A stretch of 64,000 nucleotides of DNA from an uncultured Kiritimatiellota bacterium (GCA_934635385.1 CAKTZI010000003.1:62001-126000); one strand, 5' to 3'. Shown: positions 32,489-41,563, numbered from the stretch's first letter. Program-made: numbers and translations. The notes: generated by a model not told the origin, from the sequence alone.

Positions 32489-33685
32489 TCAGGCGCGGTC
32501 GTCACGGCGCCAGTCCCGCATGGTCATGCCGTAGCGGAGGCGGAAGTGCCGCGTGAGGTTCGAGAGGTCGCGAAAGCCGCAGTCGCGGGCGATGCGGGCG
32601 ATTGGCGCGCGGCTCTCCTCAAGTCGGCGGACGAGTTCCGCGAAGCGGCGCGCGGCGAGGGCTTCCGACACGCTTTCGCGCTCGAACTGCCGGAAGCGCA
32701 GGTTGAGCAGCTGGCGCGAGACGCCGAGCTCGCGCGCCACGTCGCCGACGTTCCATCCTTTCGTCGCGTAGCGGTCGATGAGGTCGTGGGCGCGGTCGAT
32801 CAGACGGGCGGCGGGCGTGATCGGCGCGGTCGATTCGCGGCGGACGATCTCGCGGTGCGTCCACGGCAGCAGCGATGCGGCGTTCGTGCGCCGTCCGTTC
32901 ATCATCTTCTCCAGCTCGCGGGCGACGAGTTCGCCCTGCTGCTCCGTCACGAAGCGGATGCTGGAGAGGGGCGGCGCCGTGTGTGTGCAGAGCGTCGCGT
33001 CGTCGTCCGTGCCGAGCACGGCGGCCTGTCGCGGCACGTCGATCTTGGCGGCGCGGCAGGCCGAGAGGACGCGCGTGGCGAGAAGGTCGGTCGCGGCGTA
33101 GAGGGCGAACGGACGCGGCAGGTCCGCGAGCCATGTGACGAGCGGCGCGTCCTTCTCCGTGTTCAGGGCGTTCGGCGACGGAAAGACGGCGCAGGTGCGC
33201 CCGGCGGCCTTCAGCGCGACAGTGAACCCCGCCTGCCGGCGCACCGACCAGCGTTCGCCGCCCGGCGACGGCACGAAGACGAACGTGCGGAAGTTTCCGA
33301 CGGACAGCAGATGCTGTGCGGCAAGCTCCCCGATGCCCTCGTCGTCCACGCGGATGAGGTGTAGGTCATGTCCGCGCGGCATGTCGGGGTCGATGACCGA
33401 CTCGATCGAGACGATGGGGACGCGCGCGGCGACGAGCCGGCGCCATGTGTCCGCGTCAAGGTGCTGGAACACGATGAAGCCGTCGATGCCGTCCGCCAGC
33501 GTGTCGGCAATCGCCGCCGCCGTGGCCTGCCGCTCGATCAGCTTGATCTGCCAGTCGGAGGCATGCCGCAGAAAGCGCAGGATGCCCTCAAGGCGGGCGC
33601 GCCCGGTCGCGTGATCCATGCGCACGATGACGGCGACCTTGCGAAGGCGCGGCGGAACAGGGGGCTGATGGTATGCTTTCTTCAT
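32489..33685 (-). CDS. XylR-type AraC-family transcriptional regulator
   Basis: A 398-residue regulator starting at the minus-strand ATG at 33685. The N-terminal two thirds resemble a LacI/periplasmic-binding sugar sensor (VAVIVRMDHATGRARLEGIL, GIDGFIVFQH, VPIVSIESVIDP, FALYAATDLLATRVL, AAVLGTDDDATLCTHTAPPL). The C-terminal 100 residues are an AraC HTH pair (VGDVARELGVSRQLLNLRF, IARDCGFRDLSNLTRHFR, YGMTMRDWRR). This matches XylR-like sugar regulators. It is divergent from the glycoside-hydrolase-like operon across a 111 bp gap with two direct repeats, so it most likely controls that operon. The inducer is unknown. Confidence 0.88.
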   Translation of the reverse strand: MKKAYHQPPVPPRLRKVAVIVRMDHATGRARLEGILRFLRHASDWQIKLIERQATAAAIADTLADGIDGFIVFQHLDADTWRRLVAARVPIVSIESVIDPDMPRGHDLHLIRVDDEGIGELAAQHLLSVGNFRTFVFVPSPGGERWSVRRQAGFTVALKAAGRTCAVFPSPNALNTEKDAPLVTWLADLPRPFALYAATDLLATRVLSACRAAKIDVPRQAAVLGTDDDATLCTHTAPPLSSIRFVTEQQGELVARELEKMMNGRRTNAASLLPWTHREIVRRESTAPITPAARLIDRAHDLIDRYATKGWNVGDVARELGVSRQLLNLRFRQFERESVSEALAARRFAELVRRLEESRAPIARIARDCGFRDLSNLTRHFRLRYGMTMRDWRRDDRA

Positions 33686-33693
33686 GGCAGGAC

Positions 33694-33699
33694 AGTATA
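33694..33699 (-). promoter_or_regulatory. -10 TATACT of the XylR-type regulator
   Basis: Minus strand ATGGTATACTGTCCTGCCATG: the hexamer is eight bases before the start codon, implying a leaderless or nearly leaderless mRNA. Confidence 0.6.
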
Positions 33700-33724
33700 C
33701 CATAAAGCCACTTCGGCTGTTTGT

Positions 33725-33758
33725 CAAAAAGCAGATTTTCTGATAGGCAAAAAGCAGA
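33725..33758 (+). promoter_or_regulatory. Putative operator: direct repeat CAAAAAGCAGA twice
   Basis: Identical 11-base copies at 33725-33735 and 33748-33758 begin 23 bp apart, about two helical turns, between the divergent regulator and operon. AraC/XylR proteins bind this kind of direct repeat. The second copy ends 11 bp before the operon -10. Confidence 0.55.
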
Positions 33759-33769
33759 GCGCGATATGG

Positions 33770-33775
33770 TATCAT
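33770..33775 (+). promoter_or_regulatory. -10 TATCAT of the GH-like operon
   Basis: ATATGGTATCATATCGAG, 21 bases before the first ATG. It deviates from TATAAT, as expected for an activator-dependent promoter. Confidence 0.5.
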
Positions 33776-33796
33776 ATCGAGTGTTGAGAACAAGCT

Positions 33797-34048
33797 ATGG
33801 ACACACACTCGAACATCTGCACATTTGACAGCCGCGTGGCGCTTGTGACGGGCGCGGCGGTCGGCTTCTTCGGGTGCGGCGGCAATGTGCTGGGCGCGCT
33901 CGGCCCCGGATTGCTCGGCGGCCTGAACGGGCTCTTCGGCATGCGGGCGTCGCTCGCCTCGCTCGCGGTCTTCGCCCTCGCCGGCGCGCTCGTCATCCTC
34001 CTTGCACGGCAAAACTTTAACCACTTGAGAAAGGAACTGAAACCATGA
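33797..34048 (+). CDS. Small membrane ORF, possibly the 3' remnant of a transporter
   Basis: Eighty-three residues with two hydrophobic segments (LVTGAAVGFFGCGGNVLGAL and SLASLAVFALAGALVILLA) and a basic C-terminus. The GALGPGLLGGLNGLFGMRA stretch and final helix look like the last two helices of an MFS permease, so this may be all that remains of a sugar transporter after an in-frame deletion. The frame now begins with an unrelated hydrophilic start. Its TGA overlaps the next ATG (ATGA at 34045-34048), so even if non-functional it probably carries ribosomes to the large hydrolase gene. Confidence 0.5.
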   Translation: MDTHSNICTFDSRVALVTGAAVGFFGCGGNVLGALGPGLLGGLNGLFGMRASLASLAVFALAGALVILLARQNFNHLRKELKP

Positions 34049-37000
34049 TTGCTCCTCTGCTGATGCTGTCCGCCGCGTTTGCGCTGCCGACGGCGGAGTT
34101 CGCGCGCTACCACGAGAAGATCACCGGGAAGCCGCCCGCCGACGGACTCGTCACGTTCGCCGTCGATCCGGCGGTGTCCGCCTCCGGCAAGGACGCCTAT
34201 GCGATTACGTCCGACGGCGCGGGCGCGAAGATCGTCGGCTCGAACGTGCGGAGCGTCTGGTACGGCCTCTACGACCTCCTGGAGCGGCGCGGCGGCTGCC
34301 GCTGGTTCTGGGACGTCGATGTCGTGCCGCAGAGGGACGCGATTGACCTTTCCGGCCTCGACGTGAAGGAGGAGGCGCATTTCGAGTACCGGGGCATCCG
34401 CTATTTCGCGCACCGGGGCCTCACGCGCTTCCAGGCCGAGCATTGGGGGCCTCAGGAGTGGAAGCGCGAGATCGACTGGTGCCTCAAGCGGCGGCTCAAC
34501 GTTTTCATGCTGCGCATCGGCCAGGACGACCTCTTTCAGCGCGCCTACCCGGACGTCGTGCCGTACCCGGACGCCGCGAAGACCCCGTTCGACGCAGGCA
34601 AGGGGTTCGACAACCGCACGCTCTTCTGGCCGCTTGACTACCGCGGCCGCCTCCGCCTGAACGTGCAGAAGTACGCGTTCGACCGGGGCCTGATGGCGCC
34701 AGAGGACTTCGGCACGATGACCCACTGGTATTCGCGCACGCCCCGCGAGTTCCTTGAGAAGATGAATCCGCCGTTCCTGCCGCAGACGACGAAGAGCTAT
34801 TCGGAGCCGAACGGCCTCGTCTGGGACATCCGCGACGACCGCTGGGTCGACGCCTACTGGAAGCTGACGCAGACGGCGGTCGAGGCGTACGGACAGGGCC
34901 GCGACAGGCAGGAGCTCCTCCACACGCCCGGCCTCGGCGAGCGGCGGTGCTTCACGAACCGTGCGGACAACCTCAGCCTCAAGGTCACGGCGCTGAAGAA
35001 GTTCCTCGACCGCGCCCACCGCGAATATCCGAACGCGAAGAACCTCATCGCCGGCTGGGACTTCTACTACACGTGGAATCCCGACGAGGTCCGGTCGCTC
35101 CTGAAGGAGCTCGATCCGGCGCGCGACATCATCTGGGACTACGAGGGGGACGCGACGCGCGACTACCGTCCCGAAATGAAGGCGCTTGGCGGCAACAACT
35201 TCACGAAGTGGGGCGTCATCGGCAAGTTCCCCTACACCTACTCGATGTTCCTCGCCTACGAGAGCGCGCTCGACGTGCGCGCGAACTACCCGGTCATCGA
35301 GGCGCGGCAGCGGCTCGTGCAGAATGACCCGTTCTGCAAAGGCTTCATCCTCTGGCCGGAGGCGAGCCACACGGACGCGCTTGCGCTACGCTTCTTCACG
35401 GCGAACGCCTGGTCGGACAGACCCCTCGGACACGAAGCCGTGCTGGACGAGTTCTGCGCGAGCCGTTACGGCGACCAGGCCGAGGCGATGAAGCGCATTT
35501 GGCGGAAGGTCATTCCGATGGGTCCGCTCCTCAACTGGGGTCGCAGCTACGGCACGCTCTTCTGCGGCACGACGCTCGGCGCGTTTCCGCACCCGGACGT
35601 CTATGGCCCCGGCACCGAAAGCCGTTGGGAGGCGGCGCTCGCCGACGTGCGGTCGGTCTTCGCCGCGCTGGCCGAGATCCGCTGGGAAGGCGAGGCGATC
35701 CGCCGCGACGCGGTCGATCTCGCGCGCACGGCGCTCGACCGCTGGCTGATCCACGACGCGCGGCGGTTCGACCGCGCCTTCGCGGCGTGGCGGCGCGGCA
35801 CGGCGGACGGCGCGGGCCTCGCGGCACGTGCGGCGGAACTCGCACGCCGGGCGGACCTGATGGCGGACGTGCTCGCGAGCCACACCGACTATTCGCTCTG
35901 GGAGTCGTATCTGCGGCTCGATGCGGTCAAGAAGGTGACGAACCCCGACTTCCCGCGCGTGCTGCTCGACAACGCCGCGAACGACTACTGTCGCAGCCAC
36001 CAGTACGAGCTCGCGCGCCACCTCTACGCGCCGCGTGCGCACCGCTTCGCCGAGAAGGCCGCCGCGCTGCTCGCGGCGGGCGACCGCACGACGCCGCTGA
36101 AGCTGGCGCCGTGCGAGGCCGAGGTCGAGGCCCTGCGGACGCGTCCGCTCGACTCGCTGAAGCCGACGGCGCCGCGCACGCCGGAACGCTTCCGCGCGCT
36201 CATGCGCACGCTCGCCGCCGCGTCCGAGCCGACGCCCGTGCGCGCGGACGGCTGGGCGGTCGTCTGGGCGAAGGACGGCACGGCGCGGACGAATGCGGTG
36301 GTCGGCGTGCGGCAGGCGGACGGCGGCTGGCGCTACACGGTGCCGGCTGGCGACGCGACCGGCGCGCGGGACGTCGATCTCCACGTCGGCTGCGCGCAGG
36401 CGCGCGTCGGGGACGACGGCTACTGGGTGAGCCAGCGCGGCGTTCTCGGCCATTTCACGCGCCCGAAAGGCTCGTGGCAGCAGCTGCGCAACTGGCTGAC
36501 GCTGCCCTACTACGGCATGAAGACGCCGCAGGGCTCGTTCCTCGCGGTCGTCGAGGGAATGCGCTTCGAGTACAACCAGCGCGTGACGTCCGAGGGCGGC
36601 GTCTACCGCGCGTTCCCGCGCTGGCGCATCGAGGACACGGGGATTGACGCCTACGAGGACATGAGCGTCGTCGTCTACGACCTGCCGAAGGGCGCGGGCT
36701 ACAACGAGATGGCCAAGGCGTTCCGCCGCTACAAGGAGGCGCGCGACCCGGAGATCAGGCCCCTGAAGGAACGCGCGAAGACAAGGCCGCACCTGCTGAA
36801 GCTCGCGCGCGCCGTGACGGTGCGCCAGCAGTGCGCCGCGAAGCCGTTCAAGCGGCCGGACGACGCGCGCGACTTCACGCCGGAGACGGAGCATCCCGTC
36901 CGCTGCATCTGCTCGTTCGACGAGATGCTCGAAAACCTGAAGAAGCTCAAGGCGCGCGGCGTGGACGACCTCTCCGTCGTCGTCGCGGGCTGGCAGACGG

Positions 37001-37941
37001 GCGGCTACGACGGACGCGCCCCGGCGGTCTTTCCCGTGGAAGAGGCTGCGGGCGGCGAGGCCGGGCTGCGGCGGCTCATCGCGGGCGCGAAGGAACTCGG
37101 CTACATCATCGACGCGCAGGAGAACTACACCGACTGCTACACCGTCTCGCCGCTCTGGGACAACGGCAGCATCGCCTGTCTCGGCACGAAGGGGCTGGAC
37201 GTGAACGGCTCCTGGTGCGGCGGCAGGGCCTACAACCTCTGCCTCCGCAACGCCTGGGACGTGCAGGGCTTCATGCCGGACAGCCTGCGGCGCGCGGCCG
37301 ACCTCGGCTTCTGGGGCGCCCACTACATCGACGTCTTCTCCAGCGCGTTCCCCTACCGCTGCCTCGCCCCCGGACACGCGGCGACGCGCCCCCAGCAGCT
37401 CCAGTACATGCTCAAGGCCGCGCGCCTCTGCCGCGACCGCTTCGGCGGCTTCGCGAGCGAGTGCTGCGGCGACTGGCTCGTCGGCTACGTCGACTACATT
37501 AACTACGCGACGCCGCGCATGCGCGACCAGCGCGACGCGCGCGCCGCCGGACGCAAGACGCTGGAGGACAAGATCGTGCCGTTCTGGGAACTCGCGTTCC
37601 ACGACGTCGTCCTCTCCAATCCGGATCGCGTCACGCAGGGCGTCCTCTCGCCGCGCGACAACCTGATCCTCGTGGAGTTCGGCGGACGACCCATCTTCTA
37701 CTCGTTCGGCGACCGCAACATCCCCGCCATCGCGGCGGCCTATGAGCAGTTCAAGGGGCTTCGCCACCTGCAGCTGGAGGAGATGACGCGGCACGACGAG
37801 CTGACGCCGGGCCTTGTGCGCGTCCGCTACGGGAACGGCGAGACGATCTACGTCAACCACGCGAACCGTCCGCAGACGGCGGACGGCCTCGCCGTCCCCG
37901 CGCAGAGCTTCCGCCTTGTCACGCCAAACCAGTCAAACTGA
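34045..37941 (+). CDS. Large secreted glycoside-hydrolase-like protein, two catalytic-type regions
   Basis: A 1298-residue protein with a short signal peptide. The N-terminal part resembles DUF4838/GH67-N- and GH89-type enzymes: a beta domain ending in LLERRGGCRWFWDVDVVP, an FEYRGIRYF strand, a TIM-barrel start (EWKREIDWCLKRRLNVFMLR), and later FCKGFILWPEASHTDALAL. The C-terminal part (from about residue 780) is a second sugar-hydrolase-like region of the DUF5696 kind (DDLSVVVAGWQTGGYDGRAP, DAQENYTDCY, DLGFWGAHYIDVFS, YSFGDRNIPAIAAAYEQFKG). I cannot assign catalytic residues or a substrate. It is coupled to the small ORF and followed 18 bp later by a PATR protein, under likely XylR-type control. 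Confidence 0.65.
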   Translation: MIAPLLMLSAAFALPTAEFARYHEKITGKPPADGLVTFAVDPAVSASGKDAYAITSDGAGAKIVGSNVRSVWYGLYDLLERRGGCRWFWDVDVVPQRDAIDLSGLDVKEEAHFEYRGIRYFAHRGLTRFQAEHWGPQEWKREIDWCLKRRLNVFMLRIGQDDLFQRAYPDVVPYPDAAKTPFDAGKGFDNRTLFWPLDYRGRLRLNVQKYAFDRGLMAPEDFGTMTHWYSRTPREFLEKMNPPFLPQTTKSYSEPNGLVWDIRDDRWVDAYWKLTQTAVEAYGQGRDRQELLHTPGLGERRCFTNRADNLSLKVTALKKFLDRAHREYPNAKNLIAGWDFYYTWNPDEVRSLLKELDPARDIIWDYEGDATRDYRPEMKALGGNNFTKWGVIGKFPYTYSMFLAYESALDVRANYPVIEARQRLVQNDPFCKGFILWPEASHTDALALRFFTANAWSDRPLGHEAVLDEFCASRYGDQAEAMKRIWRKVIPMGPLLNWGRSYGTLFCGTTLGAFPHPDVYGPGTESRWEAALADVRSVFAALAEIRWEGEAIRRDAVDLARTALDRWLIHDARRFDRAFAAWRRGTADGAGLAARAAELARRADLMADVLASHTDYSLWESYLRLDAVKKVTNPDFPRVLLDNAANDYCRSHQYELARHLYAPRAHRFAEKAAALLAAGDRTTPLKLAPCEAEVEALRTRPLDSLKPTAPRTPERFRALMRTLAAASEPTPVRADGWAVVWAKDGTARTNAVVGVRQADGGWRYTVPAGDATGARDVDLHVGCAQARVGDDGYWVSQRGVLGHFTRPKGSWQQLRNWLTLPYYGMKTPQGSFLAVVEGMRFEYNQRVTSEGGVYRAFPRWRIEDTGIDAYEDMSVVVYDLPKGAGYNEMAKAFRRYKEARDPEIRPLKERAKTRPHLLKLARAVTVRQQCAAKPFKRPDDARDFTPETEHPVRCICSFDEMLENLKKLKARGVDDLSVVVAGWQTGGYDGRAPAVFPVEEAAGGEAGLRRLIAGAKELGYIIDAQENYTDCYTVSPLWDNGSIACLGTKGLDVNGSWCGGRAYNLCLRNAWDVQGFMPDSLRRAADLGFWGAHYIDVFSSAFPYRCLAPGHAATRPQQLQYMLKAARLCRDRFGGFASECCGDWLVGYVDYINYATPRMRDQRDARAAGRKTLEDKIVPFWELAFHDVVLSNPDRVTQGVLSPRDNLILVEFGGRPIFYSFGDRNIPAIAAAYEQFKGLRHLQLEEMTRHDELTPGLVRVRYGNGETIYVNHANRPQTADGLAVPAQSFRLVTPNQSN

Positions 37942-37959
37942 ACGAAAGGAAAAACAGCC

Positions 37960-40818
37960 ATGAAAACGAGACTCATCCTGTCCCTTGCCCTTGTCGCGGC
38001 AGTCTTCGGCGCCCGCGCCGAAAACACGGTCGAACCCGTCATCGACGGCGACACCTGGACGTTCACCGTCGCAAGCGGCACGGTGACCTACACGTCTACG
38101 ATCTCCGGCGCCGTCCGCCTCGTCAAGGAAGGCGCGGGTATGCTTGACCTCGGCACGGACGCCAACGTGTTCACGGGCGGAATCGTCGTGAACGGCGGCA
38201 CGCTGCGCGGCTCGTATGCCGCGCTCGGCGGACGCGGCACGGACACGCCGCCGCACGCGCGGATCGCGGTCGCGGACGGCGCGACGCTGACGATTGCCGA
38301 CACGGCGGGTTCGGGCGGCACGTCGGCGCTCGCGACGACGCTGGAGGTGTCCGGCGCGGGCGCGGACGGACGCGGCGCGGTGCAGCGGTCGGGCACGAAC
38401 GCCGGCTCGCGGCACGGGCTTTTCCCGAACGTGATCCTGAAAGGCGACACGACGCTGGGCGCGGACGCCCGGTGGGGTTTCGGCGGGCCGAAAGGCTGCG
38501 CGCTGGACATGGGCGGACACCGCCTGACGATTCGCGCGAGCGCGCAGATGTTCGAGTTCTATACTACTGGCACGACCGTGACGAATCCCGGCGACATCGA
38601 CGTGGCAGAGGGCACGATTCTCATGCAGAAGCCGCTCGGCGGCGAGGCGTTCGGCGATCATGCGCTGCGCTTCGCGGACGGCACGTCGATGAGCCTCTAC
38701 GGCACGGACGTGACATGGCCTGTCGTCGCGGCGGGAGCGGCCACGGTTTCGGTGACGAAGAAGGACGACGCGCAGAACACGCTGCGGGAAGCCGTCACGT
38801 TCGGATCGGGCCTGACGTGGGCGGCGAACAATGCGGCGTTCGTCTCGACGCTTGCGGGCGCGCTGGACGGCCCCGGCGTCTTCCGCGTGAAAGGCCCCGG
38901 CACGTTCTGCGTGACGGGCGGCCTGTCGCGCACGGTGGGTGCGCTCACGGTCACGAACGCCACGCTTGCGCTGAAGGACGCCGGGACGTTCGCCGTCACG
39001 AACCGCACGGTCGGTGCGACCGGCTTCACGCCGACGGACGCGGCGGCCCTCGTGCAGGGGACGTGGGCGAACGTGGCGCGTCTCGCGGTGACGGGGGCGA
39101 CCACGTTCACGATGCCCGCGTCCGCCAACGGCACGACGGCGGACACGGAAAAGCGCCATCTCATGGTCGGGCGCGACAGGGACACTTTCGGCGTCCTCGA
39201 AATCGGTGCGGGCGCGACGGTTTCCAACGACCTGAACGTCGGGCGTTTCGCGGGCAGTGTCGGCGCCGTCTACCTGAACGGCGGCACGCTGTTCTGGCGC
39301 GGCGGCTCCCAAAACCAGGGCTGGCTCGGGCAGGCGGGTGCGGGCTACCTTGCGGTGAACGCGGGGGCGTTCGCGTCGGAGGGCTTCATTACGATGGGAC
39401 GCGCGGGCGTCGGCATCGTCCGCCAGCGCGGCGGGCGCGTGGACATGACGGCCGCGAACGCCCTGTCGCTGCGCCTTGCGCGCGAAAGCGGCTCGTATGC
39501 CCACTGGCACCAGACGGGCGGCACGTTCACGGGGGCGCATCATGCCGTTCTCTGCCATGCGGACGCGCTGCTGAACCAGAAGGACGTGGAGGCCGTCCTC
39601 ACGGTGGCGGGCGACGGCACGTCGTTTGCGCTCGCGTCGGGCAAGTCGGTGATCGCCTACGTCTCGTCCAACGCCGTCACGAGCGTCCTGAACGTGCGGG
39701 ACGGCGCGACGCTCGCCTGTGCGAAGATCTTCAAGGAGCGCATGGGGAAGGTCAACGACACGACGGCGACGCCGAACTTCGGCGACGAATCGTTCCGGGC
39801 CGCGACGGCGAACGCGAAGCTCTACGTGAACGTTGACGGCGGCGTCCTGAAGACGCTGAACAACGGCGTGTTCTTCCAGAACAATTTCGGGACGTACGAC
39901 GACCCTGACCGCGTGACGGTCTACGCGGGCGGTCTCACGGTGGACACGGCGGAAGCCGCCGCGAAGGGCGACGTGGACTGGAATGTGCCCATCCGGAAAC
40001 CGTCCGGGAACGTCCTCCTTGCCGTCTCGCTGCCGACGGACGCGGCGTTCGAGAACAGGTACGCCGCGCCGCCGCGCGTGGTGATTGCGGGTGTGAACGT
40101 CCATGGCGCGACGGCGGCGGCGGAGCTGGACGAGGCGACGGGGACATTGACCGGCATCACGGTGACGAGTCCCGGCAACGACGTGCCGGACGGCCTCACG
40201 GTGACGATCGCGTCCGGCGACGGAAAGAGGACGTTCGCCTGTCCGTTCACCGTCGGCGCGCCCGCGACGTCCGGCGGACTCGTCAAGCGCGGGGCGGGAC
40301 GGCTGAAGCTCTCGATGCCGAAGGAGACGCCCAACACCTATGAAGGCGCGACGACGGTCGAAGGCGGCGCGCTCGAATTCGTCTCCGACACGTATCCGGC
40401 GGGTTCGCCGCTCGTCCTGAAGGGCGGCGAAATCCGCTTTGTCGGCGGCTGGGAGCGCACCGTGCCGTCGATCGAGGGGTTTGGCACGGTCACGATGGAC
40501 GGCTCCGGGTCCGTCACGGTGACGGACGAGCTGCGCCTTTCCTGTGCCGACCTATTCGGGGAGGGACGGACGCTCGCGGTCGGACGGCTGCGCTTCGCCG
40601 AGGGCGCGAAGCTCGTCGTCACCGATCCGGAGAACCTGTCCGCCTACGCGGGACGGGACAAGGCGGCGTTCCTCTCGTCTGCGGCGAAGCTGGAGGGGCC
40701 TGTCCCCGCGCTGGCGCTCGACACGGCGGCCTATGGCCGCTGGGTCTGCCGCAAGTCCGCCGACGGCAAGTCCCTCCGCTTCGGCCCCGCGAAAGGCACG
40801 CTGCTGATCATCCGCTGA
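37960..40818 (+). CDS. Autotransporter-associated beta-strand repeat (PATR) protein
   Basis: A 952-residue secreted protein with a clear signal peptide (MKTRLILSLALVAAVFGARA) and AAAGGAAAA before the ATG. The body has recurring parallel-beta units: LVKEGAGMLDLGTDANVFTG, IVVNGGTLRG, GVLEIGAGATVSNDLNVG, VYLNGGTLFW, LVKRGAGRLKLSMPKETPN, and TTVEGGALEF. These are the PATR motif seen in passenger domains, but no autotransporter barrel is present at the C-terminus, which ends in KGTLLIIR. It probably forms an extracellular beta helix made together with the upstream hydrolase. It may bind or display polysaccharide, which is inference. Confidence 0.75.
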   Translation: MKTRLILSLALVAAVFGARAENTVEPVIDGDTWTFTVASGTVTYTSTISGAVRLVKEGAGMLDLGTDANVFTGGIVVNGGTLRGSYAALGGRGTDTPPHARIAVADGATLTIADTAGSGGTSALATTLEVSGAGADGRGAVQRSGTNAGSRHGLFPNVILKGDTTLGADARWGFGGPKGCALDMGGHRLTIRASAQMFEFYTTGTTVTNPGDIDVAEGTILMQKPLGGEAFGDHALRFADGTSMSLYGTDVTWPVVAAGAATVSVTKKDDAQNTLREAVTFGSGLTWAANNAAFVSTLAGALDGPGVFRVKGPGTFCVTGGLSRTVGALTVTNATLALKDAGTFAVTNRTVGATGFTPTDAAALVQGTWANVARLAVTGATTFTMPASANGTTADTEKRHLMVGRDRDTFGVLEIGAGATVSNDLNVGRFAGSVGAVYLNGGTLFWRGGSQNQGWLGQAGAGYLAVNAGAFASEGFITMGRAGVGIVRQRGGRVDMTAANALSLRLARESGSYAHWHQTGGTFTGAHHAVLCHADALLNQKDVEAVLTVAGDGTSFALASGKSVIAYVSSNAVTSVLNVRDGATLACAKIFKERMGKVNDTTATPNFGDESFRAATANAKLYVNVDGGVLKTLNNGVFFQNNFGTYDDPDRVTVYAGGLTVDTAEAAAKGDVDWNVPIRKPSGNVLLAVSLPTDAAFENRYAAPPRVVIAGVNVHGATAAAELDEATGTLTGITVTSPGNDVPDGLTVTIASGDGKRTFACPFTVGAPATSGGLVKRGAGRLKLSMPKETPNTYEGATTVEGGALEFVSDTYPAGSPLVLKGGEIRFVGGWERTVPSIEGFGTVTMDGSGSVTVTDELRLSCADLFGEGRTLAVGRLRFAEGAKLVVTDPENLSAYAGRDKAAFLSSAAKLEGPVPALALDTAAYGRWVCRKSADGKSLRFGPAKGTLLIIR

Positions 40819-40824
40819 TTATGG

Positions 40825-40830
40825 TATACT
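40825..40830 (+). promoter_or_regulatory. -10 TATACT of rubrerythrin
   Basis: TTATGGTATACTACTCGCC, starting seven bases after the previous stop codon. Confidence 0.6.
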
Positions 40831-40840
40831 ACTCGCCGAA

Positions 40841-40870
40841 GGACTGCCGCGCGAAGTCGCCGCGCAGTCC
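40841..40870 (+). promoter_or_regulatory. 5' leader hairpin of rubrerythrin
   Basis: GGACTGC at 40841-40847 pairs with GCAGTCC at 40864-40870, with further GC pairs inside. It lies in the leader between the -10 and the SD-like GGAAAGGAACAGGAAAATG. Confidence 0.35.
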
Positions 40871-40900
40871 GCAACCACCAAACAGGAAAGGAACAGGAAA

Positions 40901-41452
40901 ATGAGCAAATGGGTGTGCCCGGTCTGCGGGTACGTGTATGAAGGCGAGACGCCGCCGGAGAAGTGTCCCCAGTGCGGCGTTCCGGGGTCGAAGTTCACGA
41001 AGCAGGGCGAAGGCCTCAACTTCGTCGCGGAGCATCATGTCGGCGACGGCATCGTCGAGGACGCGGAGGTGACGCAGGGCCTCAAGGATCATTTCAACGG
41101 CGAGTGCTGCGAAGTCGGCATGTACCTCGCGATGTCCCGCCAGGCCGACCGCGAGGGCTATCCCGAAGTCGCCGAGGCGTACAGGCGCATCGCGTTCGAG
41201 GAGGCCGAGCACGCGGCGAAGTTCGCCGAGCTTCTCGGCAAGACGATCGACGTCGTGACCGACTCGACGAAGGAGAACCTCCGCCGCCGGATGGAGGCCG
41301 AGTGCGGCGCGACCGCCGGCAAGATGGCGATCGCCGCGCGCGCGAAGCAGCTTGGCTATGACGCGATCCACGACACCGTCCACGAGATGGCGAAGGACGA
41401 GGCGCGCCACGGCAAGGCGTTCCAGGGCCTCTACAACCGCTACTTCAAGTAA
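40901..41452 (+). CDS. Rubrerythrin with N-terminal rubredoxin domain
   Basis: A 183-residue non-heme di-iron peroxidase that removes hydrogen peroxide in anaerobes. The N-terminal rubredoxin domain has CPVCGYVYEG and CPQCGVPGS. The ferritin-like domain has the di-iron ligands in ECCEVGMYLAMSRQA, FEEAEHAAKF, RRRMEAECGATAGKM and KDEARHGKAFQGL. Rubredoxin precedes rather than follows the di-iron part, so this is the reversed arrangement. It points to an anaerobic lifestyle with oxidative-stress defence. It has its own promoter and a terminator-like hairpin that merges with the carB promoter. Confidence 0.93.
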   Translation: MSKWVCPVCGYVYEGETPPEKCPQCGVPGSKFTKQGEGLNFVAEHHVGDGIVEDAEVTQGLKDHFNGECCEVGMYLAMSRQADREGYPEVAEAYRRIAFEEAEHAAKFAELLGKTIDVVTDSTKENLRRRMEAECGATAGKMAIAARAKQLGYDAIHDTVHEMAKDEARHGKAFQGLYNRYFK

Positions 41453-41472
41453 GCAAGGCGGCGGTCAGCAAG

Positions 41473-41515
41473 CCGTCGGTCTGCGGCGCAAAGTAGACCC
41501 CGACGGGCGGTTTTT
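41473..41515 (+). terminator. Terminator of rubrerythrin merging into the carB promoter
   Basis: CCGTCGGTCT (41473-41482) pairs with AGACCCCGACGG (41495-41506) with a two-base bulge, followed after GCGG by TTTTT. The same T-run is the start of TTTTTGGTATACT, the carB promoter. Confidence 0.55.
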
Positions 41516-41517
41516 GG

Positions 41518-41523
41518 TATACT
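41518..41523 (+). promoter_or_regulatory. -10 TATACT of carB
   Basis: TTTTTGGTATACTACCC, with transcription expected near 41530 and the ATG at 41570. Confidence 0.6.
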
Positions 41524-41531
41524 ACCCTTTT

Positions 41532-41563
41532 CGAGGGACGGAATCCCTCGGAAAGGTTTTTTT
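41532..41563 (+). promoter_or_regulatory. carB leader hairpin with T-run
   Basis: CGAGGG (41532-41537) pairs with CCCTCG (41545-41550) at the expected 5' end of the mRNA, followed by GAAAGG and seven T. It could protect the 5' end or act as an attenuator. Confidence 0.4.
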
